Assembly: GCA_913060665.1 (NCBI GenBank)
Contig: CAJXUY010000008.1
Location: forward strand, 119,301-183,300
Direction: 5' to 3'
DNA length: 64,000 bases
From: an uncultured Oleiphilaceae bacterium
GTDB taxonomy: Bacteria; Pseudomonadota; Gammaproteobacteria; Pseudomonadales; Oleiphilaceae
Shown: piece after piece, positions 15,435 to 24,690 of the stretch
Layout: each line of letters begins with the position of its first letter
Numbering within the stretch: the first letter of the stretch is position 1
The notes under the pieces: generated by a model
What the model saw: only the letters and a program-made list of their open reading frames with translations
Told to the model about the DNA's origin: nothing
Database searches by the model: none
Translations under genes and position numbers: made by a program

Positions 15435-17912
15435 TTAACTCAGCGTGGTAACCTGCAACACACCTTGTCTCATTTCAGCATTGAGCACCAGTTTGGCATC
15501 TTCTACTACGTAAGCTAATTTCTCGCTGTAAACCAATTTTCCGTCTTCATTTTCGGTGACAATACCGTTTTCTTTTAAGTTTGCGATAAAGTAGCGGAAT
15601 AGTGTTTTATCAAAAAATTCCGGAGCATTGAGGCCATAAAGTATCGACATCCGTTGTGCCATTTGTGTGCTTTGTTCTTCAAGCTCTGTTGCATCTAACA
15701 CGCCAGAGCCCTGGTTACGCAGTACCGCGATACTGATGTAGTAACGTTCGATTGTTTGAATAATAAAGCGGGCTAGAACACTAAGTAATACAAAGTTTGC
15801 TGAGCCGGTGCTAGGACGGCAGAGGCTATCGCCTTCAACGTGCAGCATATCGTTATTGATCAATACATCTACCCACTGTTCGATTACATCTGAAACGTCT
15901 TCCTTGTCCCAATGAATGAATAGTTCAGCCTTAATATAAGGATAGATAGAGCGAACCAGAAAGACGACTTTTTCTCGTTTCATCATCGGGTTATTTTGGA
16001 ACAGGCTAGCGATAAGTGCTGGCACTGCATATAGATGAAGAATGTTATTACGATAGTAAGTCATTAGCGTGGCGTTGCTGCCTTCTAATGTAATAATGTC
16101 ACCCAAACTCTGCTTCTGCCGTGCGACTAATCCCATTTTTTCAGCATATTCCAGCCAGTCTTTTCCGCAGCCATCTGGGTAAGACATATGTGGGCTGTAT
16201 GGCATCTGTTTTAGCAGGTTGCTGAAGGTATCCATCTGGCTCGCTAAAATTCTCTCATCCATTGACTGCTTGGCGGTTGATAACAGTATCAAGCCGGCCA
16301 TGTTGATGGGGTTGATAGATGAGGCATCATTAATATGAGTGGTAATCTTGTCCGCGAGATCATTGACGACATTGTTCAGCCACTTAGGGCGGTATTCTGC
16401 GTCATATGCCTGGTCTTTCCAGTGAGGTTGCTGTTCGTCTAAAAACTGGTTTAGATAGATAGGCTCACCAAAGTTAACATTCACTTTACCGAATGACTTT
16501 CGAAGATTTGAAAGCGACCTGAATAACCCAAAAACAGACTCTTTTTCTTTCTTCTTACCGCGAAGTTCGCCTAAATATGTGCGCCCTTCGAGTACTTTTT
16601 CATAACCGACATATACGGGCATAAAAGCGATCGGTTTACTGCTATTTCGCAGATAACTACGCACAGTCATGGCGATCATGCCAGGGCGCGGTTGCAGCAT
16701 CCTTCCGGTTCGGCTTCGACCACCCTCAACAAAGTATTCAACAGAGTATCCTTTAGAGAACATTTGGTAAAGGTACTCGTTAAAGATGGCTGCATAGAGT
16801 TTGTTGTTTTTGAAACTACGACGCATAAAGAAAGCTCCGCCACGGCGAAGTAGCGGTCCAACGATAGGCATATTAAGGTTAATGCCCGCAGCAATGTGAG
16901 GCACCATTATGCCGTGTTTGTAGAGAACGTATGAGAGTAATAGGTAATCGATATGGCTTCGGTGGCAAGGTACGTAGACCACAGAATTCTCTTTAGCGAT
17001 TTCTTGTACCGTCTCAATATTTCGGATATTCACGCCATCGTATATTTTGTTCCATACCCAAGAGAGAACCCGTGATAAGAACCGGATAACGGTCATGGAA
17101 AGGTTAGATGCTATTTCATCACCATATTTAATCGCTCGGGCTTTTACCTTTTCTGGGGAGGTGCCTTCTTCTTTTGCAGTCTCTCTTATGACATCTTTAA
17201 CCACCGTGCTGTGGATAAGTGAATGTACCAATGTGCGACGGTGTGATAAGTCAGGGCCGAGGATCGCTTGACGCGTGCGGCGGAAGTGCACCCGTAATAT
17301 TCTGGCGAGTTTACGGGTAGCAATCTCTTCGTTGTTTTCGGCTTCGTTTTTTGTCTCGTTAATGATGCTCTGAAGCGAGATCGGTTTGCTGAACTGAACG
17401 AATGTTCTTCGTCCGTGAAGCATAATAATCAAGAACTTTTGCAAGCGACCTGCTACTGACCAGCTATCGGACAGTAGTATTTTGAACATCGACTTTTGTT
17501 TCTCAGGCTCACGCCCCCATAAAAGTGAAACGGGCACAATTTGTACGTCTAGGTCAGGGTTAAGCTCAGCTTCGTGAACCATTTGCTTAAGACGCTCTGT
17601 TACGGTGGGGCTTTGGCGTTTTCGAAACCATTGTCCTTGGCGTGAATATAAAAAGAAAAACGAACGCCGAATACCTTTTCCTCCAATGGGAAGAGCAGCT
17701 TGCGAAGAAGGGAGATCCGCAGCAAGGCACTCCTGTTCGAGTACCAGTCGACTAGAAAATGAGTTGTACTGCAATACATAACAAACAGGTTTATCGGGGT
17801 TGAGTTGTAAAAAGTCCTTTTCGCTACCGACAACTTCGGTTTTTACCCAGAAAAAAAGTATTCTTCTCAATATATTGAAGAAAAAGGAGCTTAATCCCAA
17901 AAAGTGGCTCAT
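15435..17912 (-). CDS. plsB: Glycerol-3-phosphate acyltransferase PlsB
   Basis: 825 aa; adds the first acyl chain to sn-glycerol-3-phosphate from acyl-CoA or acyl-ACP at the inner membrane. All four acyltransferase blocks are visible: HRSHID (H317-D322), GGAFFMRR, YFVEGGRSRTGRMLQPRPG and AFMPVYVGYEKV. Length agrees with the family. The N-terminus starts with a hydrophobic segment (FLGLSSFFFNILRRILFF). Divergent from the ABC exporter operon. Confidence 0.97.
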   Translation of the reverse strand: MSHFLGLSSFFFNILRRILFFWVKTEVVGSEKDFLQLNPDKPVCYVLQYNSFSSRLVLEQECLAADLPSSQAALPIGGKGIRRSFFFLYSRQGQWFRKRQSPTVTERLKQMVHEAELNPDLDVQIVPVSLLWGREPEKQKSMFKILLSDSWSVAGRLQKFLIIMLHGRRTFVQFSKPISLQSIINETKNEAENNEEIATRKLARILRVHFRRTRQAILGPDLSHRRTLVHSLIHSTVVKDVIRETAKEEGTSPEKVKARAIKYGDEIASNLSMTVIRFLSRVLSWVWNKIYDGVNIRNIETVQEIAKENSVVYVPCHRSHIDYLLLSYVLYKHGIMVPHIAAGINLNMPIVGPLLRRGGAFFMRRSFKNNKLYAAIFNEYLYQMFSKGYSVEYFVEGGRSRTGRMLQPRPGMIAMTVRSYLRNSSKPIAFMPVYVGYEKVLEGRTYLGELRGKKKEKESVFGLFRSLSNLRKSFGKVNVNFGEPIYLNQFLDEQQPHWKDQAYDAEYRPKWLNNVVNDLADKITTHINDASSINPINMAGLILLSTAKQSMDERILASQMDTFSNLLKQMPYSPHMSYPDGCGKDWLEYAEKMGLVARQKQSLGDIITLEGSNATLMTYYRNNILHLYAVPALIASLFQNNPMMKREKVVFLVRSIYPYIKAELFIHWDKEDVSDVIEQWVDVLINNDMLHVEGDSLCRPSTGSANFVLLSVLARFIIQTIERYYISIAVLRNQGSGVLDATELEEQSTQMAQRMSILYGLNAPEFFDKTLFRYFIANLKENGIVTENEDGKLVYSEKLAYVVEDAKLVLNAEMRQGVLQVTTLS

Positions 17913-18158
17913 AGTTTCATCTTTACGTAGCTAAACAATGGAGGTAAGTTTATCTGCTAACGTTGAAGGTAGCAAAGCTCAAACCTTCCAATAACATTAC
18001 CAAAAAGTATAAGAGATATTTCTTTTTGCATGTGAATCAACCTATTTAAGCGCTTGAAAAGCATATAGACTGTTCATATATTTTAAGTGTTAGATAGAAA
18101 TACATTATCCTACTTGAACCGACTATAAAAATAGTAAAGAGGGAGTTATTCACTCGTC

Positions 18159-19085
18159 ATGATCCAGATTTCAGAACTCACTCGAAAATTTGGCCCGTTT
18201 ACAGCGGTAAACAAGGTCAGTTTCGAGGTTAAGCCGGGCGAAGTGCTGGGTTTTCTTGGGCCTAATGGTGCAGGAAAATCAACCACGATGAAGATGATTA
18301 CCGGGTTTTTGGCGCCCACCGCGGGTCACGTGAAAGTGATGGGGCAAAATGTAGCCAAACATCCGATGAATGCCCAAAAACAAATGGGGTATTTACCAGA
18401 AGGAGCGCCTTCTTATGGTGATATGTCCGTTTTGAAATTTCTTCGCTTTATCGGGAAAATTCGAGGTTTTAGTGGTGATGAACTTGATCAGCGAATTCAC
18501 AAGGTTGTAGATCAGGTTGCGTTATCAGAGGTTTTAAATCAACGTATTGAGACATTGTCTAAGGGGTTTAAGCGTCGAGTCGGCATCGCTCAAGCCATTA
18601 TCCATGACCCTCAAGTGCTTATTCTAGATGAGCCTACCGACGGCCTTGATCCTAACCAGAAGCATCAGGTCAGGGAACTGATCAGGAACCTTGCCAAGGA
18701 TAAGATAGTTATCATCTCAACACATATTCTTGAAGAGGTGAGTGCAGTCTGTACGAGGGCGCTGATTATCTCGGCAGGCAATATCGTATTTGATGGCACG
18801 CCTGTTGAGTTGGCGGCGAAATCAAAATACCACAATGCGGTGTCGGTTAAGTTTTCGCATCCTTATGAGGTTAAGCAAAAGCTTGAGTCATTGGTCAATG
18901 TGTACCGTATTGACTGTGAGGATGAGAGTGGTTTGATTACGGTCTTCCCTGAAACAGGTAAATCAGTACTTAAACAGGTGAATGAACTGATTCACATACA
19001 AGATTGGGAGGTTGAGGAGCTTCATGTTGAAAAAGGACGACTTGATGACGTTTTCCGTCAGGTAACAGTAGGGGAGGTTGCATGA
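18159..19085 (+). CDS. ABC transporter ATP-binding protein, GldA-like
   Basis: 308 aa. Walker A GPNGAGKST, Q-loop region, signature LSKGFKRRVG, Walker B VLILDEPTDGLDP, H-loop STHILEE. The LSKGF signature and about 80-residue C-terminal tail match the ATPases of the GldA/NosF-type exporter group. The ATGA overlap with the next gene shows an operon with the permease and the auxiliary protein. The substrate is unknown; in Bacteroidetes GldAFG supports gliding, but proteobacterial homologs are uncharacterised. No ribosome site sits at ideal distance; GAGGGAG lies 14 nt upstream. Confidence 0.93.
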   Translation: MIQISELTRKFGPFTAVNKVSFEVKPGEVLGFLGPNGAGKSTTMKMITGFLAPTAGHVKVMGQNVAKHPMNAQKQMGYLPEGAPSYGDMSVLKFLRFIGKIRGFSGDELDQRIHKVVDQVALSEVLNQRIETLSKGFKRRVGIAQAIIHDPQVLILDEPTDGLDPNQKHQVRELIRNLAKDKIVIISTHILEEVSAVCTRALIISAGNIVFDGTPVELAAKSKYHNAVSVKFSHPYEVKQKLESLVNVYRIDCEDESGLITVFPETGKSVLKQVNELIHIQDWEVEELHVEKGRLDDVFRQVTVGEVA

Positions 19086-19816
19086 TGGGTACTGGTATTA
19101 TTATGAGGCGAGAGTTGGCGAGCTACTTTACAACACCGCTAGCCTATATTTTTATTGTTATCTTTTTGATGATGTCAGGTGTATTTACCTTTTATCTTGG
19201 ACGTTTTTTTGAACGGGGCCAAGCAGACTTAATATCCTTTTTTAACTTCATTCCTTGGCTCTACCTTATTCTAGTGCCTGCTATTTCGATGCGTCTATGG
19301 TCTGAAGAGCGTAAAAGCGGCACGATAGAGCTTTTGATGACGCTTCCTGTAACCGTTGTGCAGGCGGTATTAGGAAAGTTTCTGGCTGCGTGGTTGTTTA
19401 TTGGGGTTGCGTTGATGTTGACGTTTCCGGTTTGGGTGACGGTCAATTATCTGGGTGAGCCTGATAATGGTGTTATCTTTGCGAGTTATCTAGGGAGCTG
19501 GTTAATGGCCGGTGGCTTTTTGGCGGTAGGGTCTTGTATTTCGGCGACGACTAAAAGCCAAGTGGTCGCGTTTATCCTCACGCTTGTTATTTGCTTTATC
19601 TTTGTTGCAGCAGGGTTTCCGATGGTGCTGGATGCGTTTACCGAATGGGCCCCATTATGGTTGATCGATGGCATCTCTTCGTTGAGTTTTTTAACGCATT
19701 TTGATGCGGTGTCAAGAGGGGTGATTGATCTTCGTGATCTGCTTTATTTCTTAATAATGACGGTGTGCTGGTTAGCGGCTACCACGGTTGTTATCAACAT
19801 TAAAAAAGCAGATTAG
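19082..19816 (+). CDS. ABC transporter permease, GldF-like (ABC-2 type)
   Basis: 244 aa with six hydrophobic segments. The starting MRRELASYFTTPLAYIF and RLWSEERKSGTIELLMTLPV motifs are hallmarks of the GldF-type ABC-2 permeases. It forms the membrane half of the exporter with the preceding ATPase (4-nt ATGA overlap) and the following GldG-like protein. Confidence 0.93.
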   Translation: MMGTGIIMRRELASYFTTPLAYIFIVIFLMMSGVFTFYLGRFFERGQADLISFFNFIPWLYLILVPAISMRLWSEERKSGTIELLMTLPVTVVQAVLGKFLAAWLFIGVALMLTFPVWVTVNYLGEPDNGVIFASYLGSWLMAGGFLAVGSCISATTKSQVVAFILTLVICFIFVAAGFPMVLDAFTEWAPLWLIDGISSLSFLTHFDAVSRGVIDLRDLLYFLIMTVCWLAATTVVINIKKAD

Positions 19817-19833
19817 GACAGGGAATTAGATCA

Positions 19834-21732
19834 ATGAAAAATATGATGCATTCGAAAACCGGCCTGATTGTTATTCTCGCCATCTTTATCGTTTTTTCGC
19901 TACTGAGCGCCCGGCTGTTTAATGGGGTTCGCTTAGACTTGACAGAAGGTCAGCTCTATACGTTGACAGGTGAAACACAAAAGATACTGAGTGAACTTGA
20001 TTCGCCCGTTACATTCAAACTGTACTTTTCTGAGAAGGCTACTGTTGAGTTGCCCGGGCTAAGAACTTATGCCCATAGAATAAAAGAGTTACTCGAAGAG
20101 TATAAAACCCTGTCGGGTGGCAAACTTAAGGTCACGTTCGTTGACCCTATCCCATTTTCCGAAGAGGAGGACGAAGCTTCGTCAGCAGGTCTTCAGGGAG
20201 TTCCGGTAGGTCTTCGGGGAGATGAGATATTCTTTGGGCTTGTCGGTACCAATGACAGTGGTGCTGAAGAAATTATTAGCTTCTTCCAGCCTGATAAAGA
20301 ACAATTTGTGGAGTATGAGCTCACAAAGCTGATTTATAATTTATCGAACCCGAGGCTGCCCGTGGTCGGTATTATAAGTGGGGTTAATATTAACGGTGGT
20401 TTTGATTATATGACTCGCCAGCGCCAACCTGCCTGGGTTGTGATGCAGCAGATGGAAGACTTGTTTGATGTTCGCCCGCTCGCTGATGATGTTGATGAGA
20501 TCGATCCTGAAGTTGATATTTTGCTACTGGTTCATCCTAAAAACCTTTCTCAGCAGATGCTGTTTGCGATTGACCAGTTTGTGATGAAAGGAGGCCGTAC
20601 ACTGGTATTTGTTGACCCATTTGCTGAGGCAGACCAACCACCTGCTCCGATGGCTGCATCTGCAAGCCGCCGTTCTGACCTAACGCCACTGTTTGCCGAG
20701 TGGGGGATAGCGCTTCAGGACGCACATATTGTTGGAGACTTTGCCAATTCGTTGGTCGTTAATATGGGGGACGGGAGAAACCCTGTTCGCCATATTGCAC
20801 TGTTAGGACTTGATACCGCAGCGTTTAACGACGAAGACGTCGTAATGGCAGGGCTAGAAAGCATTAACCTCTCATCGGTTGGTATTCTCGATTTACTTGA
20901 GGGGGCTACGACCACAGTGGTGCCCCTAATCCAGTCAAGCGCAGAGTCCCAGCCGTTAGTGGCAGGTCGGTTGAATGAGTTGCAAAACCCTGAAGCCTTG
21001 ATGGAGTCATTTGCTCCGACCGGACAACAGTACACTTTAGCCGCTAGAATTACAGGTTCTGCCAAATCTGCTTTTCCTGAAGGGGTCGAAGTTGAAGAGC
21101 AAGAAGTTGTGGCGGAAGAGCCTGATGTGGCTGATGCAGAGCCTGTAATGGTGAAACGCCTGCTCGTACCTGAAGTATTAGAAAACAGTAATATTAATGT
21201 TATTGTGGTAGCCGACACCGATATATTAAGTGATCGCCTATGGGTTCAGGTTCAGCAGTTTTTTGGTCAGAGAGTCGTATCTCCCTGGGCTGATAATGCT
21301 GGCTTTTTAGTTAACTCACTAGAGCATCTTGCAGGCAATGAAGATTTGATTAATATCCGCAGCAGAGGCCGTTTCTCAAGACCTTTTACTAAAGTGGAGG
21401 CGTTACGTAGAAATGCTGAAGAGCAGTTTTTGGCGCAACAACAAGTGCTTCAAGAGCAGCTGCAAGAAACAGAGGCGAAACTACTTGAGATGGAACAAAT
21501 GCGTGGAGATGCCGATAGTGCAATACTATCTGAAGAGCAAGCATTAGAACTTGCCCGTTTTCAAGATGAAAAGGTTAAGATTAGAAAAGAGCTTCGAGAT
21601 GTCCAGCATCAGCTAGATAGGGATATTGAATCATTGGGTACTGAGCTTAAAATGATTAATATTTTTCTAGTGCCGTTACTTTTGACGTTATTTTTAGTGC
21701 TTATGAGGGTTGTCAGAAAACGTGTCACCTAG
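19834..21732 (+). CDS. GldG-like ABC transporter auxiliary protein
   Basis: 632 aa. One TM at 10-27, a large periplasmic region starting with RLDLTEGQLYTLTGETQKIL (ABC_transp_aux signature) and containing LPVVGIISG and DILLLVHPKNLSQQ, then a long coiled coil (about 525-600, QQQVLQEQLQETEAKLLEMEQ), and a final TM near 607-627. Such proteins sit beside GldA/GldF exporters and probably hold or gate the periplasmic face. An acidic insert around 415-435 (EVEEQEVVAEEPDVADAE) is less conserved. The 3' end overlaps murI. Confidence 0.9.
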   Translation: MKNMMHSKTGLIVILAIFIVFSLLSARLFNGVRLDLTEGQLYTLTGETQKILSELDSPVTFKLYFSEKATVELPGLRTYAHRIKELLEEYKTLSGGKLKVTFVDPIPFSEEEDEASSAGLQGVPVGLRGDEIFFGLVGTNDSGAEEIISFFQPDKEQFVEYELTKLIYNLSNPRLPVVGIISGVNINGGFDYMTRQRQPAWVVMQQMEDLFDVRPLADDVDEIDPEVDILLLVHPKNLSQQMLFAIDQFVMKGGRTLVFVDPFAEADQPPAPMAASASRRSDLTPLFAEWGIALQDAHIVGDFANSLVVNMGDGRNPVRHIALLGLDTAAFNDEDVVMAGLESINLSSVGILDLLEGATTTVVPLIQSSAESQPLVAGRLNELQNPEALMESFAPTGQQYTLAARITGSAKSAFPEGVEVEEQEVVAEEPDVADAEPVMVKRLLVPEVLENSNINVIVVADTDILSDRLWVQVQQFFGQRVVSPWADNAGFLVNSLEHLAGNEDLINIRSRGRFSRPFTKVEALRRNAEEQFLAQQQVLQEQLQETEAKLLEMEQMRGDADSAILSEEQALELARFQDEKVKIRKELRDVQHQLDRDIESLGTELKMINIFLVPLLLTLFLVLMRVVRKRVT

Positions 21733-22570
21733 TGCTATTGAAGAGGTCGTTCAGCGACCTCCCACGGTGCTTATTTTTGACTCGGGAGTAGGCGGGCTGA
21801 GTATTTGCCAGTCAATTCTTTCGCGTTGTTCTGGTGTGCGCATTATCTATGTAGCTGATAATGCGTCGTTTCCCTATGGTACTAAGTCAGAGGACTATCT
21901 GCGTCGCCGTATTACTTTTGTTTTGTCGGGGCAGTGTGAACAGTATCAGCCAGATATGCTCGTGATTGCCTGCAATACCGCAAGTACATTGGTGTTATCT
22001 GACTTAAGAGCGGTGCTTAGTATTCCTGTTGTGGGTGTGGTGCCTGCCATTAAACCCGCTGCAGAAACAACACAAACCGGGGTTATTGGGCTGCTGGCCA
22101 CTGCCGCAACGGTTCAGCGGCACTATACGGACCAACTCGTTGCTGATTTTGCGACCCATTGTGATGTTATACGCGTGGGGAGTAGTCGGCTCGTCGAGAT
22201 GGCCGAGTCCTATTTAAGGGGCGAGTCGGTAAGTGAGACTGAGTTAGCGGAAATATTGGCTGATTTTTTTTGCAACACTATGCCCCGCCGAGTTGATAAA
22301 ATTGTGTTGGGTTGCACGCATTTTCCGTTATTAAAAGCTCAGCTTGAACAGTGTGCACCGCACCCTGTTGAATGGATAGATTCGGGAAATGCTATTGCCA
22401 AGCGCGTAACGGGGCTATTCGATTCGGCCGGTTTAGCATCAGATAGCTCAATAGAGCTTATGCACAAGGTAAGGTTTACTGGCTCAGCCGTTGCCAATAA
22501 ACACTTTAATCAGCGTCTAAGGTTGCTTGGTTTTCAGGATTTTGAGATTGAAGAGTATATTATTGATTGA
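21710..22570 (+). CDS. murI: Glutamate racemase
   Basis: 286 aa from TTG 21710; a GTG at 21722 is an equally plausible start. The GAGGG at 21705 abuts the TTG and lies 12 nt before the GTG. It makes D-glutamate for peptidoglycan. Catalytic cysteines in VIACNTAST and VLGCTHFPLL; substrate motifs FDSGVGGLSI and DNASFPYG. It overlaps the end of the GldG-like gene by 23 nt (11 nt with the GTG start), so it is probably co-transcribed and translationally coupled with the exporter. Confidence 0.96.
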   Translation: MSENVSPSAIEEVVQRPPTVLIFDSGVGGLSICQSILSRCSGVRIIYVADNASFPYGTKSEDYLRRRITFVLSGQCEQYQPDMLVIACNTASTLVLSDLRAVLSIPVVGVVPAIKPAAETTQTGVIGLLATAATVQRHYTDQLVADFATHCDVIRVGSSRLVEMAESYLRGESVSETELAEILADFFCNTMPRRVDKIVLGCTHFPLLKAQLEQCAPHPVEWIDSGNAIAKRVTGLFDSAGLASDSSIELMHKVRFTGSAVANKHFNQRLRLLGFQDFEIEEYIID

Positions 22571-22716
22571 TGATAAAGAGGGTTTGGCATTAACTACTCA
22601 ATATAGATAGGCTTTAAGGGAAATCGCTTATAGCTATGTGGAGCTTTACTGATGATACTACCATCGCATAATGTGATGACATTTAAATCGTTAATAATAA
22701 TAGTTTGGGGATAAAG

Positions 22717-23502
22717 ATGAATAAATGGGTTTTGGGAGTAATGTTCGGCGTTATGGCCCTAATTTTTGTGGGTTGCGCGAGTTTTGGTAGTTTTGGGCGG
22801 GTCATTAATGTAGGTATGGCCACTAATTATCCGCCTTTGGCGTTTGATAAGGGTGGGCAGGTGCAAGGGGTGGAGGTCGACTTTGCTAATGCACTAGGCG
22901 AGTTCCTTAATGCATCTGTAAATATTAAAACATATTCTTGGCAGGCTTTACTTGAAGCACTTGATGCAGGTGAAATTGACGTGGTAATGTCAGGGGTATC
23001 GATTACTGATAAGCGTAAAGAGAGGGCTTTGTTTTCTGACCCCTATATGGAAATTGGTCAAATGGCGATAATAAGAACCGAAGATGCGGGACGCTTGGCA
23101 TCTAAGAGTGCGTTACTATCAGAGGCATATCGAGTAGGTTATTCGCTTAATACTACAGGTCAACACTTTGTAACAAGCAAGTTGAAAAATGCTAAGCAGA
23201 TTGGGTTTGCTACCAGTACAGACGGTATAGAGGCGCTAATTAACAATAAAATAGATTATTTTGTGCATGATGCGCCTACTGTTTGGCACTTAACGAGTTC
23301 TTATCCTACTGATGATCGAATATTTGGCCTTTATACACCATTAACCGATGAATATTTAGCTTGGGCGGTTAAAACAGGTAATGTCGAGCTTCAGCAAGAG
23401 CTAAATACGGCACTTGAGAGCTGGAAAGCGACTGGCTTTTTAAAAAGCACGCTTAGTAAGTGGATTCCGGTATCGGTTGTATTGTCTGAGCCAGAGGCCT
23501 AA
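22717..23502 (+). CDS. Orphan amino-acid-type solute-binding lipoprotein
   Basis: 261 aa from the ATG at 22717, which has GGGG 6 nt upstream. A lipoprotein signal (MALIFVGC, lipobox cysteine) is followed by an SBP_bac_3 fold: INVGMATNYPPLAFDKGGQVQGVEVDFANALGEFL, then ALDAGEIDVVMSGVSITDKRKERALFSDPY. No permease or ATPase gene adjoins, so it may serve a distant transporter, act as a sensor, or belong to the lytic-transglycosylase-associated MltF lineage without its catalytic domain. Followed by a bidirectional terminator. Confidence 0.88.
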   Translation: MNKWVLGVMFGVMALIFVGCASFGSFGRVINVGMATNYPPLAFDKGGQVQGVEVDFANALGEFLNASVNIKTYSWQALLEALDAGEIDVVMSGVSITDKRKERALFSDPYMEIGQMAIIRTEDAGRLASKSALLSEAYRVGYSLNTTGQHFVTSKLKNAKQIGFATSTDGIEALINNKIDYFVHDAPTVWHLTSSYPTDDRIFGLYTPLTDEYLAWAVKTGNVELQQELNTALESWKATGFLKSTLSKWIPVSVVLSEPEA

Positions 23503-23543
23503 TTAAATTACGCACGACTTTATCTTAAAATGCGAGCATAAAA

Positions 23544-23566
23544 AAAGGCGGAAAATATCCGCCTTT
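23544..23566. terminator. Bidirectional terminator between convergent genes
   Basis: AAAGGCGG-aaaatat-CCGCCTTT, perfect 8-bp stem. An A-run lies on its left and TTTAATATT on its right, so it can end both the binding-protein gene and the DUF2156 gene. Confidence 0.8.
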
Positions 23567-23620
23567 AATATTCGAGCTATTGTTAGTTCAAACTTATTTA
23601 TCTTAAAAGCATATAACCAC

Positions 23621-24628
23621 TTAAATAACCTTTGTCAGTTTAAATATCGAGATAAATGCTCGTAAAGGTAGTGCCCCTTTGTGTGCGCAATAGGTTTTCT
23701 CAATATCACCTCTGAAGCGTCCTTTGGTAAATGCGAGCCCTTTAAAGTTGTATAGCGAGTTCCCTTTTTCATATACCAAGCTGCTTAGCTTACGTAGAAT
23801 TTTTGACTCTTGAGGTTCTACTTCATCGGCCAGCATTAACGGTATCAAGCCCAGATCAAGGTAAGGTACACCCTCTTCTTTAAATACTTCCATTGCATGA
23901 GTAAGCAGTGTATAGAAAATACCCTGTTTAAACTCAGCATTTGCGCGAGAGATGTTAGGTACGTAGCTAACGATTTCGTTGTTGTGGTATATCGGGTCGA
24001 AGTAAACAAAGCCCACTGCTTTGTCACCTTCATACGCGTAAAAATGACGTTCGTTTTCTTTGTAGTCCATCTTCATCGGGCGGATCAAAAAGCTGATTTC
24101 ATTAGCCTTACACTTACGTGTTTTTATCCATGCTTCTGAAATCTCACGGGTGTGATCATCGCTAAAACGCTCTTTGACGGTAATACCATTCTTTTTAGCT
24201 TGGTTGATAGCGGTACGAAGCACTTGTTTCTTTTTGCCTTTGAGAGACCAGTTTTTAAGGTCAATCGTTGATTCAGAGCCAAACTGTGTGCCGTAAAGCC
24301 CAAATTTAGCGTGTAGGATATCCACCACAGGTTTACTGATCTGGATATAGCTAGCATTTGGGAACTTGTTGTGGAACGCGGTGACAATTAGTTCAAAATC
24401 TTTTTTGTCGGCAACCGGGTCAGATAACACGAAGGTCGCCCCCCACTGCCTCATATACCCGATATAGCCAACGTTTGGAATATCAAAGTACTGCATTCCA
24501 GGTTGTAGTGTGGAGAAGGACTGGGAGTGAGATCCATGTTTTTTGAGATACTCAACTCTTTCCGAGAACGAAAATGTATTGTCGCTGGCAATGTTTAATC
24601 CGTTATGGACTAATGCTTGATTATCCAT
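23621..24628 (-). CDS. DUF2156 / LPG-synthase C-terminal-like acyltransferase
   Basis: 335 aa, soluble, no TM. It has the tandem-GNAT layout of the phosphatidylglycerol lysyltransferase C-terminal domain (MprF C-terminus, FemX-like): KKKQVLRTAINQAKKNGITVKE, then HFYAYEGDKAVGFVYFDPIY, and GIFYTLLTHAMEVFKEEGVPYLDLGLIPL. Family members transfer an aminoacyl group from charged tRNA to a lipid or small molecule. The MprF flippase domain is missing, so the acceptor may differ. AGGAG lies 8 nt before the ATG. It follows the methyltransferase gene by 62 nt on the same strand; the two are a likely operon. Confidence 0.82.
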   Translation of the reverse strand: MDNQALVHNGLNIASDNTFSFSERVEYLKKHGSHSQSFSTLQPGMQYFDIPNVGYIGYMRQWGATFVLSDPVADKKDFELIVTAFHNKFPNASYIQISKPVVDILHAKFGLYGTQFGSESTIDLKNWSLKGKKKQVLRTAINQAKKNGITVKERFSDDHTREISEAWIKTRKCKANEISFLIRPMKMDYKENERHFYAYEGDKAVGFVYFDPIYHNNEIVSYVPNISRANAEFKQGIFYTLLTHAMEVFKEEGVPYLDLGLIPLMLADEVEPQESKILRKLSSLVYEKGNSLYNFKGLAFTKGRFRGDIEKTYCAHKGALPLRAFISIFKLTKVI

Positions 24629-24690
24629 TCCAGTGGCTCCTATAGGGTTTTGGTATTTTATTGTTGTTGTTTCTTATTTTAATTTTTCAA

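Noticed and set aside
15435-17912. Frameshift or split in plsB
   Set aside because: The frame is continuous and all four acyltransferase blocks are present at normal spacing.
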